From Ruegeria arenilitoris (GTDB taxonomy: Bacteria > Pseudomonadota > Alphaproteobacteria > Rhodobacterales > Rhodobacteraceae), in contig NZ_WPZQ01000002.1 of NCBI RefSeq assembly GCF_013030265.1, positions 62,001 through 126,000 of the forward strand: 64,000 bases of DNA. Direction: 5' to 3'. The first letter of the stretch is position 1. Every line of letters begins with the position of its first letter. Shown in pieces: positions 1 to 9,156 of this stretch. Below the pieces are notes generated by a model. It did no database searches. It had not been told where the DNA came from and saw only the letters and a program-made list of their open reading frames with translations. Made by a program: the position numbers and the translations under genes.

Positions 1-840
1 GGCTGTAACTCAGTCATCGCGACCAAAACCGCTCTGAAAGTCGCTGACTATGTTGTGACCGAAGCCGGTTTCGGTGCTGACTTGGGTGCCGAGAAGTTCA
101 TGAACATCAAGTGCCGTAAGGCGGGCATTGCTCCGTCTGCAGTGGTGCTGGTTGCAACCGTGCGCGCGATGAAGATGAACGGTGGCGTTGCCAAAGCCGA
201 TCTGGGTGCGGAGAACGTGGAAGCGGTTGTTAATGGTTGCGCCAACCTGGGCCGCCACATCGAGAACGTGAAATCGTTCGGTGTGCCAGTTGTTGTCGCC
301 ATCAACCACTTTGTCACCGACACCGATGCCGAAGTGCAGGCGGTCAGCGACTATTGCGGTGAGCATGGCGTTGAGGCAATTCTGTCGCGTCACTGGGAGC
401 TGGGCTCGGAAGGGTCCGCACCGCTGGCTGAGAAAGTCGTCGAAATTGTCGAAGGTGGCAGCGCGAATTTCTCGCCGATCTACCCGGACGACATGCCGCT
501 GTTCGAGAAAATCGAAACCATCGCCAAGCGCATCTACCGCGCCGACGAGGTGTTGGCTGACAACAAGATCCGCAACCAACTGCGTGAGTGGGAAGAAGCT
601 GGCTATGGCAACCTGCCGGTCTGCATGGCGAAAACCCAGTACTCGTTCTCGACCGATCCGACCCTGCGCGGCGCGCCGACCGGCCACTCGGTTCCGGTTC
701 GCGAAGTGCGTCTGTCCGCAGGTGCCGGCTTCATTGTGGTCGTCTGCGGTGAGATCATGACCATGCCTGGTCTGCCTCGCAAGCCGGCTGCGGAAACCAT
801 CTGTCTTAACGACGCAGGTGAGATCGAGGGCTTGTTCTAA
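1..840 (+). CDS. fhs: Formate--tetrahydrofolate ligase, C-terminal part (cut by window edge)
   Basis: The reading frame is open from base 1 and ends at a TAA, giving the last 279 residues of a protein that is normally about 555-560 residues. The enzyme joins formate to tetrahydrofolate with ATP to make 10-formyl-THF in the cytoplasm. The visible stretch is typical of the family: GADLGAEKF, the [12 protein letters not shown] region, a conserved [10 protein letters not shown] segment and the C-terminal [16 protein letters not shown]. It is co-directional with folD downstream, which acts on the next one-carbon folate intermediates. In roseobacters this pair is commonly linked to oxidation of methyl groups; that role is inference here. 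Confidence 0.97.
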   Translation, partial: GCNSVIATKTALKVADYVVTEAGFGADLGAEKFMNIKCRKAGIAPSAVVLVATVRAMKMNGGVAKADLGAENVEAVVNGCANLGRHIENVKSFGVPVVVAINHFVTDTDAEVQAVSDYCGEHGVEAILSRHWELGSEGSAPLAEKVVEIVEGGSANFSPIYPDDMPLFEKIETIAKRIYRADEVLADNKIRNQLREWEEAGYGNLPVCMAKTQYSFSTDPTLRGAPTGHSVPVREVRLSAGAGFIVVVCGEIMTMPGLPRKPAAETICLNDAGEIEGLF

Positions 841-860
841 GCCCCCAAATAAGACATCTC

Positions 861-886
861 GTGGTCCGGGGATATCCCCGGGCCAC
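861..886 (+). other. Strong hairpin between fhs and the chorismate mutase gene
   Basis: GTGG-T-CCGGGG, a four-base ATAT loop, then CCCCGG-G-CCAC, forms an 11-pair stem with one G-T wobble. It ends directly before the AGGAGA ribosome binding site of the next gene. No T-run follows, so it is not a classic intrinsic terminator. An RNA stability or processing element, or a translation-modulating hairpin, are possible roles (inference). Confidence 0.6.
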
Positions 887-897
887 AGGAGATTAAA

Positions 898-1203
898 ATG
901 CCCACTCTGATACCACCGCAAGACTGTCACTCGATGCAGGAATTGCGGCCTCAGATCGACAAGCTGGACCGCCAATTGATCGAATTGTTGGTTACGCGCG
1001 CAGGCTATATCGACCGCGCGTCTCAGCTGAAACCCGGCGAGGGGCTGCCAGCCCGCATCCCGGATCGTGTCGAAGAAGTGGTGCAGCGTGTGCGCAAGAG
1101 CTCGGATGAGTTGGGCATGGACCCCGATCTTGCCGAAAAGCTCTGGCGTATACTGATTGACTGGTCGATTGCCCGCGAAGAACGCGTGCTCGGCCCCGAC
1201 TGA
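898..1203 (+). CDS. Chorismate mutase, AroQ type, small single-domain
   Basis: The 101-residue protein fits the all-helical AroQ fold: an N-terminal [20 protein letters not shown] helix, a basic central segment and a C-terminal [13 protein letters not shown] helix. AroQ mutases convert chorismate to prephenate for Phe and Tyr synthesis; the PchB subgroup is very similar and can act as isochorismate-pyruvate lyase. Which activity applies cannot be decided from sequence alone. The start is supported by AGGAGATTAAA just upstream. It lies 57 bp after fhs and is followed by a terminator-like hairpin before folD, so it is probably read with fhs. Confidence 0.85.
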   Translation: MPTLIPPQDCHSMQELRPQIDKLDRQLIELLVTRAGYIDRASQLKPGEGLPARIPDRVEEVVQRVRKSSDELGMDPDLAEKLWRILIDWSIAREERVLGPD

Positions 1204-1208
1204 AGAAC

Positions 1209-1237
1209 CGGGCGCTTTCCGCGCCCGATCCGTTTTT
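1209..1237 (+). terminator. Intrinsic terminator after the chorismate mutase gene
   Basis: A seven-pair stem, CGGGCGC-TTTCC-GCGCCCG, is followed within five bases by TTTTTT. It sits only about 20 bp before the folD start, so any folD promoter must overlap or lie upstream, or readthrough feeds folD. Confidence 0.75.
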
Positions 1238-1256
1238 TGAAAGAAGGGATCAAAGG

Positions 1257-2147
1257 ATGGTAGCGCAGGTTATCGACGGAAAGGCCTTTGCGGCCAAGGT
1301 TCGCGCGCAGGTGGCCGATCAGGTCGCAAAGCTGAAAGAAGAAAATGGCATCACCCCCGGTCTCGCCGTGGTTCTGGTGGGTGAAGACCCAGCCAGCCAG
1401 GTTTATGTCCGCTCGAAAGGCAAGATGACCGTCGAAGTCGGCATGAATTCGTACGAGCACAAGCTGGACGTCGATACATCCGAGGAAGATCTGCTGGCCC
1501 TGATCGACAAGCTGAACAACGATCCGGCTGTACATGGCATTCTGGTGCAGTTGCCTCTGCCCAAGCACCTGAACGAAGATCTGGTCATTAACTCGATAGA
1601 CCCCTCCAAAGATGTTGATGGCTTCCACATCTCGAACGTTGGTCTGTTGGGCACCGGGCAGAAGTCGATGGTACCTTGTACCCCATTGGGCTGCCTGATG
1701 ATGCTGCGTGACCACCACGGCTCGCTGTCCGGCATGGACGCAGTCGTGATCGGCCGTTCGAACATTGTGGGCAAGCCGATGGCGCAACTGCTGCTGGGTG
1801 ACAGCTGCACCGTGACCATCGCGCATTCGCGCACCAAGGACCTGCCGGACGTTGTACGCCGCGCCGACATTGTCGTCGCTGCAGTTGGCCGCCCGGAAAT
1901 GGTGCCTGGTGACTGGATCAAAGAAGGCGCCACTGTCATCGACGTGGGCATCAATCGCATTGAGCGTGATGGTAAGAACAAGCTGGTCGGTGATGTGGAC
2001 TATGCCAGCGCGGCTGAGCGTGCAGGCGCCATTACACCTGTACCCGGCGGTGTTGGCCCAATGACCATTGCCTGCCTTCTGGCAAATACTCTGACCGCAT
2101 GCTGCCGTGCAAATAGCCTGCCAGAGCCCGAAGGCCTGACTGCCTAA
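1257..2147 (+). CDS. folD: Bifunctional methylene-THF dehydrogenase / methenyl-THF cyclohydrolase
   Basis: FolD interconverts 5,10-methylene-, 5,10-methenyl- and 10-formyl-tetrahydrofolate using NADP. The 296-residue length is normal. Seen motifs are [11 protein letters not shown] with the downstream catalytic K of [31 protein letters not shown], the nucleotide-binding [17 protein letters not shown], and [10 protein letters not shown] near the C terminus. The ATG has AAAGG immediately upstream, a short spacing, with AGAAGGG a few bases further. With fhs it completes the formate-to-methylene-THF route. A strong terminator follows. Confidence 0.97.
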   Translation: MVAQVIDGKAFAAKVRAQVADQVAKLKEENGITPGLAVVLVGEDPASQVYVRSKGKMTVEVGMNSYEHKLDVDTSEEDLLALIDKLNNDPAVHGILVQLPLPKHLNEDLVINSIDPSKDVDGFHISNVGLLGTGQKSMVPCTPLGCLMMLRDHHGSLSGMDAVVIGRSNIVGKPMAQLLLGDSCTVTIAHSRTKDLPDVVRRADIVVAAVGRPEMVPGDWIKEGATVIDVGINRIERDGKNKLVGDVDYASAAERAGAITPVPGGVGPMTIACLLANTLTACCRANSLPEPEGLTA

Positions 2148-2155
2148 GACATTTC

Positions 2156-2185
2156 GCCGGGCAGAGTAATTCTGCCCGGCCCCCC
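2156..2185 (+). terminator. Intrinsic terminator of folD
   Basis: A perfect ten-pair stem, GCCGGGCAGA-GTAAT-TCTGCCCGGC, is followed by CCCCCTTT just after the folD stop codon. The rest of the gap to 2379 is AT-richer and presumably holds the promoter of the next gene; no clear box was identified. Confidence 0.85.
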
Positions 2186-2379
2186 TTTAAATTTGGCTGA
2201 TTGTTACCAAAATTATCCAAATTTATTGCGGTTGATCACGAATGTGACTTTATCCCATAAACGGGTTTGAATGTCTGACATATCGTGATAAACACGTTAT
2301 TCCAGCCAGTTACGAAGTATAAGTGCAGGTCGCCCGAGGCATCTGGGCTGGGTTTCGGAAGACCGCTTGTTAGTTTGGT

Positions 2380-3126
2380 ATGACGTCAAAGCTACGCAAG
2401 ATACTTGCCGCGTGTAGCCCTCAGAGGGTGATCGCCGGTCTCGTATTTATTCCTCTGCTTGCCTACTCTTTTCCACCCTTCCGCGAAATGGATCTGCCAT
2501 TTTCCCAACGCCTCGTTTTTTGGATCGGCGTGATGATGCTGGCGGTGGCAGCTACTTGGACCTCAAAAACACTGGTAAATGGCCACTTTGATCAGTTAGG
2601 CCGATCCATGCCAAACGTGACCTTCACGATCCTGATCCTTGCGCTCTTCACACCATCGCTTTGGCTGCTTGCTTGGATGCTGTATACGTTCAGCGGTCAG
2701 GATGCGCCGGACCTGTTGTCGGTCGGTACCTATGGGATATTGTTTAGCGCTGGATTGGTCCTGGTGAGCAGTAGCGATGTCGCCGACTCGACATCTCAGC
2801 CGGAAGAATCGATCAAACCGCGACTGACGAACCGTTTGCCAAGTGGATTTTCCGGCCAGATCTATCGGCTGACCGTGCGTGACCACAATGTGGATGTTGT
2901 GACTTCGGATGGGACATTCACCATCAGGTCTCGATTTACTGACGCCATCAATGAGATGGAGCCTGTCCCGGGGCATTGTACGCATCGATCACATTGGGTG
3001 ACGGATGCTTCTATCACCGGCACCGAGAGGATGGACGGGAAGATTTTCTTGCGACTTCAGAACGGTGATCTGGTCCCCGTGAGCAGGAAATACAAACCGA
3101 AATTGGTTGAGGATGGTTTGCTCTGA
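2380..3126 (+). CDS. Membrane-anchored LytTR-domain DNA-binding regulator
   Basis: The 248-residue protein has four predicted membrane segments (about residues 17-33, 44-62, 79-103 and 112-131). A linker leads to a C-terminal LytTR-like DNA-binding domain (about 148-246), recognised by IYRLTVRDHNVDVVTSDG, the central THRSHWV and the closing GKIFLRLQNGDLVPVSRKY. LytTR proteins bind direct repeats and control transcription; membrane-bound versions without a receiver domain exist in alphaproteobacteria. No histidine kinase is adjacent, so any signal is probably sensed by the membrane part itself (inference). The target is unknown. The gene ends four bases before the convergent pdeM stop. Confidence 0.8.
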   Translation: MTSKLRKILAACSPQRVIAGLVFIPLLAYSFPPFREMDLPFSQRLVFWIGVMMLAVAATWTSKTLVNGHFDQLGRSMPNVTFTILILALFTPSLWLLAWMLYTFSGQDAPDLLSVGTYGILFSAGLVLVSSSDVADSTSQPEESIKPRLTNRLPSGFSGQIYRLTVRDHNVDVVTSDGTFTIRSRFTDAINEMEPVPGHCTHRSHWVTDASITGTERMDGKIFLRLQNGDLVPVSRKYKPKLVEDGLL

Positions 3127-3130
3127 GCCG

Positions 3131-3793
3131 TCATCTTGGCATTGGCACGATCAGAGGCTGCGGTCCTGTCAGTATCGCTTTGGCGTCGGGTGCCATGATC
3201 TCGCTCAGAACCTTTTCAGAGCTGCGCAACCCACCTGTATATGTCCCATAGGCGGGTAAGATCATGCGATCGCTGTCCAGCAGGAAGGCAGGGCGCGTGA
3301 TCGAGCGTCCTTTGACAAGAATGCGCGCTTTAGGGTGGTAGTGACCGGAAACCTCACCGCGATCGTGGGACTGCGTGATATGCCGGAACACCAGAGAATC
3401 GCAGGACCATTCGGACAGATGCGTTCCACCCAGCTCCACTGGTCCCGGATCATGATTGCCCTCAATCCATATCCAATGACGCCCAGCCTGAAGCGTTGAA
3501 ATCCGCAACCGTTCGTCATCAGTCAGTGACAGAGACGCATCCAGATCGTCAAAGCTGTCGCCAAGACAAATCACTGTTCCTGCTGCGGTGTACTCAAGAT
3601 CTGTCGCCAGTCGTGCAAGTGTCTCGCGGTTATCGTAAGGGGGCAGGGCGGGGCCTCCGCGCCGGACCATCCTTTCGGATTTTCCAAGATGCAGGTCTGA
3701 CACACAGAGCAAATCCTGTTCCGGCCACCACAAAGCCCCTGAACCCAGCGCGCGCAGGCGCTGACCTGCAAAGGAAAACTCTAGACTGTTCAT
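3131..3793 (-). CDS. pdeM: Ligase-associated DNA damage response endonuclease PdeM (metallophosphoesterase)
   Basis: This is a 220-residue calcineurin-like phosphoesterase. The metal-binding blocks are visible in order: SDLHLGKSERM (about residues 32-42), GDSFDDLDAS, GNHDPG and GHYHPKA. PdeM proteins occur beside an Lhr-like helicase and often an ATP-dependent DNA ligase and exonuclease; the family name reflects this damage-response association. Here it follows the helicase gene by 44 bp on the same strand, but no ligase or exonuclease gene lies in this window. The ATG at 3793 fits the family's N terminus. Confidence 0.9.
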   Translation of the reverse strand: MNSLEFSFAGQRLRALGSGALWWPEQDLLCVSDLHLGKSERMVRRGGPALPPYDNRETLARLATDLEYTAAGTVICLGDSFDDLDASLSLTDDERLRISTLQAGRHWIWIEGNHDPGPVELGGTHLSEWSCDSLVFRHITQSHDRGEVSGHYHPKARILVKGRSITRPAFLLDSDRMILPAYGTYTGGLRSSEKVLSEIMAPDAKAILTGPQPLIVPMPR

Positions 3794-3837
3794 GATCCGT
3801 TCTTTGCCCGTTTGAGCAGTGTTTGCAAGAGGCAGCG

Positions 3838-6249
3838 TTACACTTCCGCCAAACCTGCAGTTTGCAACAGACGGGCGCTCTCTTCTGCCAATAGGCGTTC
3901 CTCGGCGGCGCCTTTGACAGGGACTTTACCGACTTCAAGGAACAGAGGTGCGGCCAGCGGTGAAACTCGATCCAGGCGCAACAGATCGATCCGATCACCG
4001 ATACGTTCGATCATGGCCTCAATCCGTCCGAAATCGACTAGCCCGCGCATCGCCTCTTCACGGGTGATTTGCATCAGCAGGTGATCCGGATCGTATTTGA
4101 GCAAAGTGTCGTACAGGATGTCTGAGGAAAACGTTGCCTGCCGTCCGCTTTTGCGCTGTCCGCCTGTGTTTCGCTCGATCAGACCTGTAATCGTGGCCGA
4201 GGCGCGAAAGGTACGTTTCATCACCGCATTTCCTGCGAGCCAGTTCTCCAGACCATCGCGCAGGGCATCAATCTGAAACAGCGGGCGCGGGTCGGTCACA
4301 GCATCCAGCCCCCAGATCAGAGTGGCATAATCAGTTGCCACAAAGCCCAATGGGGCCAATCCTGTTTCTTCCATCCGTTTGGTGACCAGCAAGCCCAGTG
4401 TCTGCTGGGCATTGCGACCAGCGAAACCGTAGACACACAAATGTTCTCGCCCATCGCTGGGAAAGCTCTCGATCAGCAGCCTGTCACGCTGCGGCAGCTG
4501 TGAGAGGTCACGCTGCAAGGACAGCCATTGCGCTGTATGTGGTGGCAGTTGAGGCCAGTCTGACTGTGCGAACATACGAAGGATGCGATCGCTCAACTGT
4601 GTAGAGGTGGCAAATTTCGTACCGGAAAAGGTGGCGATCTTGGGTTTCCGGTCAGCGCGTCGGCTCACCTCGACCGTCATTTCGCGCAACCCTTCGTATC
4701 GTACGATCTGCCCCCCGATCAAAAACGTATCTCCGGGCGTCAGAGACGCGGCAAAGGCTTCTTCCACTTCACCCAGCGGCTTGCGCCCGCGATTTCTTTT
4801 CAGGCGCACTTTCAGCGTGTCAGTGTCCTGAATGGTGCCCATATTCATTCGGATACGCTGCGCAGCTCTGGGGTCGCGAAGTTGCCACAGCCCATCCTGA
4901 CGTTGCAGAAGGCGCTGCCAGCGATCATAGGCACGCAGCGCGTAGCCGCCGGTCGCACAGAAATCGAGACAGGCATCAAACTGGGGGCGATCCAGTTGCG
5001 CATAGGGTCCCGCGGACGTCATCTCGGTAAACAGAGTATCCGCATCAAATGGCCCCGAGGCTGCAGCGATCAGGATGTGTTGGCATAGGACATCGCGCGG
5101 GCCGCGGCCGCGCGGTTCTCCATCCAGCTCATGCGCTTTTGCAGCCTCTAGCGCCGCGATACATTCTACCACTTCGAAACGGTTGGCTGGGACCAGCAAG
5201 GCTTTGGATGGTGCATTATAACGATGGTTGGCACGTCCAATGCGTTGAACCAGCCGTTTGACATTCTTTGGTGCTCCGATCTGGATCACCAGATCCACGT
5301 CGCCCCAATCGATCCCCAGGTCCAGGCTGCCGGTACAGACGATGGCGCGCAGGTCTCCGCGAACCATAGCGGCTTCGACACGCTCGCGCTGTTGCCGGTC
5401 AAGACTGCCGTGGTGGATGCCAATAGGCAGGGCGTCGTCGTTGGCTAGCCAGAGATTATGAAAGAAAATTTCGGCCTGTGCGCGGGTGTTGTGAAAGATC
5501 AGTGTCGTCTTGTGTTTCTTGATTTGGTCCAACACTGCGGGGGTCGAATAAGCGGCACCACCACCTGACCATGGTGGCATCTCCTCGGTTTCCAGCATTG
5601 AGATATCTGGGTCCGGGCCGGGATCGGCTTGCACAACTTCACAAGGGTCGGGATGGCGGGCCAGAAAGCGCGCGATTGCCTCTGGGTCCTCTACTGTTGC
5701 CGACAGTCCTACGCGTCGCAGCGCAGGGTTAAGTGATTGTAACCTGGCCAACGCCAACATCAGCTGATCACCACGTTTGCTTTCGGCCAGAGCGTGGATT
5801 TCATCCACGATCACCCTTTCAACGCCGCTGAACATACGGGCCGCATCCTCGTATGAGGTCAGCAGAGCCAGACTCTCGGGCGTGGTCAGCAGGATATGCG
5901 GTGGGTCGGCGCGTTGGCGTTTCTTTTGGGTGGCCGAGGTGTCGCCTGTTCGATCCTCGATGCGAATGGGTAAGCCAATCTCTTCTACCGGCACGCGCAG
6001 ATTACGTCGGATATCTGCAGCCAGCGCCTTTAAAGGAGAGACATAAATCGTATGCAGGCCATTGTGTTTGCCATCAGCGAGTTCGGCAAGTGACGGGAGG
6101 AATCCAGCCATGGTTTTGCCCCCGCCGGTGGGGGCGATCAGCACCGTTGCCGGATTTTGCGCCCGGTCGAACATGTCTTGCTGATGGGGGTGAACGGACC
6201 AGCCTTTGGCGGCAAACCAATTGTCAATCCGGGCGGGAATCTGCGTCAT
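3838..6249 (-). CDS. Ligase-associated DNA damage response DEXH-box helicase (Lhr-like)
   Basis: The 803-residue SF2 helicase has Walker A APTGGGKT at residues 39-46, the DEIH box at 149-152, GLSATVEDPEAIARFL (motif III region), and motif VI in IQRIGRANHR. A long Lhr-type C-terminal region follows, as in the family that reads 3'-to-5' along single-stranded DNA. Length is typical for the ligase-associated subgroup and well short of full Lhr proteins. The pairing with pdeM directly downstream supports the assignment. The gene starts 49 bp after the stop of the upstream ATPase gene, so it might be reached by transcripts of the pilus locus. Confidence 0.92.
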   Translation of the reverse strand: MTQIPARIDNWFAAKGWSVHPHQQDMFDRAQNPATVLIAPTGGGKTMAGFLPSLAELADGKHNGLHTIYVSPLKALAADIRRNLRVPVEEIGLPIRIEDRTGDTSATQKKRQRADPPHILLTTPESLALLTSYEDAARMFSGVERVIVDEIHALAESKRGDQLMLALARLQSLNPALRRVGLSATVEDPEAIARFLARHPDPCEVVQADPGPDPDISMLETEEMPPWSGGGAAYSTPAVLDQIKKHKTTLIFHNTRAQAEIFFHNLWLANDDALPIGIHHGSLDRQQRERVEAAMVRGDLRAIVCTGSLDLGIDWGDVDLVIQIGAPKNVKRLVQRIGRANHRYNAPSKALLVPANRFEVVECIAALEAAKAHELDGEPRGRGPRDVLCQHILIAAASGPFDADTLFTEMTSAGPYAQLDRPQFDACLDFCATGGYALRAYDRWQRLLQRQDGLWQLRDPRAAQRIRMNMGTIQDTDTLKVRLKRNRGRKPLGEVEEAFAASLTPGDTFLIGGQIVRYEGLREMTVEVSRRADRKPKIATFSGTKFATSTQLSDRILRMFAQSDWPQLPPHTAQWLSLQRDLSQLPQRDRLLIESFPSDGREHLCVYGFAGRNAQQTLGLLVTKRMEETGLAPLGFVATDYATLIWGLDAVTDPRPLFQIDALRDGLENWLAGNAVMKRTFRASATITGLIERNTGGQRKSGRQATFSSDILYDTLLKYDPDHLLMQITREEAMRGLVDFGRIEAMIERIGDRIDLLRLDRVSPLAAPLFLEVGKVPVKGAAEERLLAEESARLLQTAGLAEV

Positions 6250-6298
6250 GACTGCAGATTACCCGCCCGTGATCAGAATGGCAGGGGGGAAGGTGTTC

Positions 6299-7606
6299 CT
6301 AGTGGACGATATGTTCTTCTTTGACGAACATGTTGGCCCATGCACGATCGATCAGGTCAGGGTTCATCTGATAGGGGATGCCCTCGAACTCGCAGATCGA
6401 GATCATCTGATCGATGAGGAAGATCGGCTGATAGTTCGCATAGATATTGTTGATCGTCGGGTATTTGACCTTGAGCAGATGAACCAGCGCTGACTCATCC
6501 AGTGGCATGCCGCGTTTACGGGCAACCATAGCAAAGATCTTCAGGAAGTTTTCCTGATTCGGGCCATCGATCTTGATCTTGAAGAAGATCCGGCGCAGAG
6601 CCGCTTGGTCGAAAATCTCATTCGGGTGGAAGTTGGTCGAAAAGATAACCAGCGTATCGAACGGAACTTCGAACTTTTCACCCGACTGCAGGCCAAGAAT
6701 ATCTTTGCTTTCCTCAAGCGGAACAATCCAACGGTTGATCAGTGCCTGTGGCGGTTCTGCCTGACGACCAAGGTCGTCCACGATAAAGATGCCGCCGGTG
6801 GATTTCAGCTGTAGTGGCGCCTGATAGGTACGTGCGGTCGGATTGTAGACCAGATCCAGCATGCTAAGCGAAAGTTCACCACCGGTGACCACCGTTGGGC
6901 GCTCACATTGTACATAGCGCGTGTCAAAGCGTTTGCGGCGACGAATGCTGTTGGGGTCATCCGCTTCCTGCTCAATCGCGGTGTGAACGATCGGGTCATA
7001 GACCGTAATCACCTGACCGGCATATTCGATGGCGCGAGGGACATAAACGTTATCTCCCAGCGCATCCCGAATACCGTTTGAAATCGAGGACTTACCGTTG
7101 CCCGGAGGGCCATACATCAGGATCGAACGACCCGCGCTGACCGCGGGTCCCAGATGGTCCAGCAGACTGTCGGGCAAAACCAGATGCCCCATCGCGCCAG
7201 TTAACTGGTCACGCGTGACCTGAATGTTGCGGATCGATTGGCGTTTGACCTGTTCGCGATAGACATCCAGCGGTACTGGCATTGCGCCGAAATATTCGGA
7301 CTGGCTGAGCGCGTCCAAAGCACGCGCTTTTCCAGCGTCGGTGAGTTGATAGCCCATCTCGTTACCGCTGTTGGCATTCAGCGTACCCGTCGCCTGCAGG
7401 AGTTTCTGTTCGCGCGCCATGTCCACCAGTTCCTGGGTAACCGCGCCCGGCAAGCAAATGGCTGAGGCGATGTCAGATACAGTATCCACATTCTTACGAA
7501 AGATTGTTTTCAGAAGAATGTCCCGCATCATCACCAGTGGAAGCCGCATTTCACCCAAGCCCTTGGGGGCAGGGGGGGCTACAACGGAGGTCGTCTGCAT
7601 GTTCAT
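6299..7606 (-). CDS. AAA ATPase, MoxR-like, at the end of the tad locus
   Basis: The 435-residue protein has a helical N-terminal region (about 20-110) and an AAA core with Walker A GPPGNGKS at 166-173 and Walker B IFIVDDLG at 273-280. FSTNFHPNEIFDQAALRRIF supplies the sensor-1 and arginine-finger region. A C-terminal helical lid region follows. It is not the pilus motor CpaF, which is a separate gene. Its substrate is unknown; the position in the same orientation 118 bp after the prepilin peptidase suggests a link to pilus assembly or regulation (inference). The start could be the ATG at 7606 or the one at 7600. Confidence 0.8.
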   Translation of the reverse strand: MNMQTTSVVAPPAPKGLGEMRLPLVMMRDILLKTIFRKNVDTVSDIASAICLPGAVTQELVDMAREQKLLQATGTLNANSGNEMGYQLTDAGKARALDALSQSEYFGAMPVPLDVYREQVKRQSIRNIQVTRDQLTGAMGHLVLPDSLLDHLGPAVSAGRSILMYGPPGNGKSSISNGIRDALGDNVYVPRAIEYAGQVITVYDPIVHTAIEQEADDPNSIRRRKRFDTRYVQCERPTVVTGGELSLSMLDLVYNPTARTYQAPLQLKSTGGIFIVDDLGRQAEPPQALINRWIVPLEESKDILGLQSGEKFEVPFDTLVIFSTNFHPNEIFDQAALRRIFFKIKIDGPNQENFLKIFAMVARKRGMPLDESALVHLLKVKYPTINNIYANYQPIFLIDQMISICEFEGIPYQMNPDLIDRAWANMFVKEEHIVH

Positions 7607-7724
7607 GAGCGTTGCTCGTCTATCAGGTTGTCACGTCAAATGCCCCGAACAGGGGTCGCTTGCGAAAAATTTGGCGCAGCTTTGTGGCAGGACCAAGGCG
7701 CGGGCAAGGCGTACTGATGATGGT

Positions 7725-8270
7725 TTAGGAGCCGTAAAATATACCTAAAATCAAATAGATGGACAAACTCCCGGCCAGGACAAACCCCATTGGGAAGCGA
7801 TTACCCGTGTCCCAGCTTTTCCAATCCGGCGCGATGCGGCGCAAAGCGGTGTATTTTACGAGCCGATGGGTGGTCACAGCGCCAAGGATTGACGCCGTAA
7901 CGATGGCCATCAGAACCATCAGATCCCCCAGCCAGATAAAGGGCGCAGCTGATGCACAGAATTTTGCGTCACCGGCTCCCATCGCTCCCGCAGCGGTCAA
8001 AAGAATGGCAAAGAACATAACCACGACCAGATGGAATAACTGCCACAGATAGATGGGCAGCGAAAAGGACAATGGACCGATCTCTCCCTCAAGCCACGGT
8101 CCTGACCATGGAGGAAGTGCAAACAAACCAACAATGACAAATACCCAGGTCAGCGCTTTGACCGCATGGTTTTTAATCCGCATCTCCCGCATATCCGTGA
8201 ATATTACGTAAAAGCAGATCGGCAGAACAAACGGCAAAAACCACATCGCGGCCGTTGCGGGTATTTGCAT
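7725..8270 (-). CDS. cpaA: Prepilin peptidase, A24 family (CpaA/TadV)
   Basis: This 181-residue multi-pass inner-membrane aspartyl protease processes Flp prepilins. Both family blocks are present: an N-terminal segment with TDMREMRIKN containing the first catalytic Asp, and MGAGDAKFCASAAPF with the GxGD Asp. There is no N-terminal methyltransferase domain, as expected for the short TadV/CpaA type. The start codon follows the stop of the upstream tadD gene by three bases, implying one transcript. Its substrates are probably the two Flp pilins at the far end of this locus. Confidence 0.92.
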   Translation of the reverse strand: MQIPATAAMWFLPFVLPICFYVIFTDMREMRIKNHAVKALTWVFVIVGLFALPPWSGPWLEGEIGPLSFSLPIYLWQLFHLVVVMFFAILLTAAGAMGAGDAKFCASAAPFIWLGDLMVLMAIVTASILGAVTTHRLVKYTALRRIAPDWKSWDTGNRFPMGFVLAGSLSIYLILGIFYGS

Positions 8271-8273
8271 GAT

Positions 8274-9125
8274 TTATGCTTCCTCGAGCGCGCGGAGCGA
8301 GCGAACAGCTTCGTCGAAATGCTGTGGATGAGTTGCAATTGCTTCGCGGAACAGGTTTTTGGCGGTCGTCAGGTCGCCCTGCTTTACGGCCGAAATTCCC
8401 ATCGTGTTCAACAGCTGTGCGCGCTCGGCTTGCGACATCGGAACCACAGGCATTGAATAGTTGCCCTGCGCGCTGCGGGCCAGAACCAGATTGTTCTTGG
8501 CCGTGAACAGCGACTTGTCCTGGCGGATTGCTTCGGTGAACAGACGCTCGGCTTCGGCATACTGGCCACGGCTCAGCTTTGAATAGCCCCAGTTGTTCAT
8601 AACGCCCGCCGGGCGCGTTGTCAGGCCGACGGCCGTTTCATAGAAGTGATCGGCGCGTTTCCAGTCTTTGCTGGAGTCAGCAACCAGTGCCTCCAGTCGA
8701 TAGCGCTGGAACGTCTCATAAGTGGGGGGGACCGCATCCAGAGCGGCCTTGGCGCGCTTCCACTCGCCGCCGCGAACCAACGCATCTGCGTATTCGACTT
8801 TGTCGGCGTTGGTCGCACCCTTCATATCTAGAACACGTTTCCACGCAACCGCCGCTTCGGTGTTGCGCTTGGCACGTGTCAACGAAATGGCCAAACCACG
8901 CTGAAGGTCGATGCGGTCCGGGTTTTTACTGGCAGCGCCAAGAAAATAGGTGACCGCCTCGTTGGGGTCGGCAGCGCTCAGCATCACATCGTTCAGGTTG
9001 GTTTCGTCGATGACGTTCACTTCCTGGAAAGTGCGTTCAACTTTTTCTTCTTCGGTTTCTTTTGCGCAGGCGGAAAGAACCAGCCCACACGCCACTGCTG
9101 TCGGAATCAGGAATAGTTGGCGCAT
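8274..9125 (-). CDS. tadD: TadD-type tetratricopeptide lipoprotein
   Basis: I chose the ATG at 9125 because AAAGGA lies about nine bases upstream and it yields a clean lipoprotein signal (MRQLFLIPTAVACGLVLSAC, lipobox LSAC). The mature part carries TPR-like helices, for example AGVMNNWGYSKLSRGQYAEA and LLNTMGISAVKQGDLTTA. TadD-like lipoproteins act as outer-membrane pilotins or scaffolds in Tad secretion, a role analogous to PilF for the secretin. It lies between a second TPR lipoprotein gene and cpaA. Confidence 0.88.
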   Translation of the reverse strand: MRQLFLIPTAVACGLVLSACAKETEEEKVERTFQEVNVIDETNLNDVMLSAADPNEAVTYFLGAASKNPDRIDLQRGLAISLTRAKRNTEAAVAWKRVLDMKGATNADKVEYADALVRGGEWKRAKAALDAVPPTYETFQRYRLEALVADSSKDWKRADHFYETAVGLTTRPAGVMNNWGYSKLSRGQYAEAERLFTEAIRQDKSLFTAKNNLVLARSAQGNYSMPVVPMSQAERAQLLNTMGISAVKQGDLTTAKNLFREAIATHPQHFDEAVRSLRALEEA

Positions 9126-9156
9126 TTTTTGCGTCCTTTTACTGCTCTCGCCTCTG

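Noticed and set aside
10-975. 321-codon minus-strand frame over fhs
   Set aside because: fhs coding sequence is certain; the antisense frame also crosses the fhs-chorismate mutase gap and lacks any domain.
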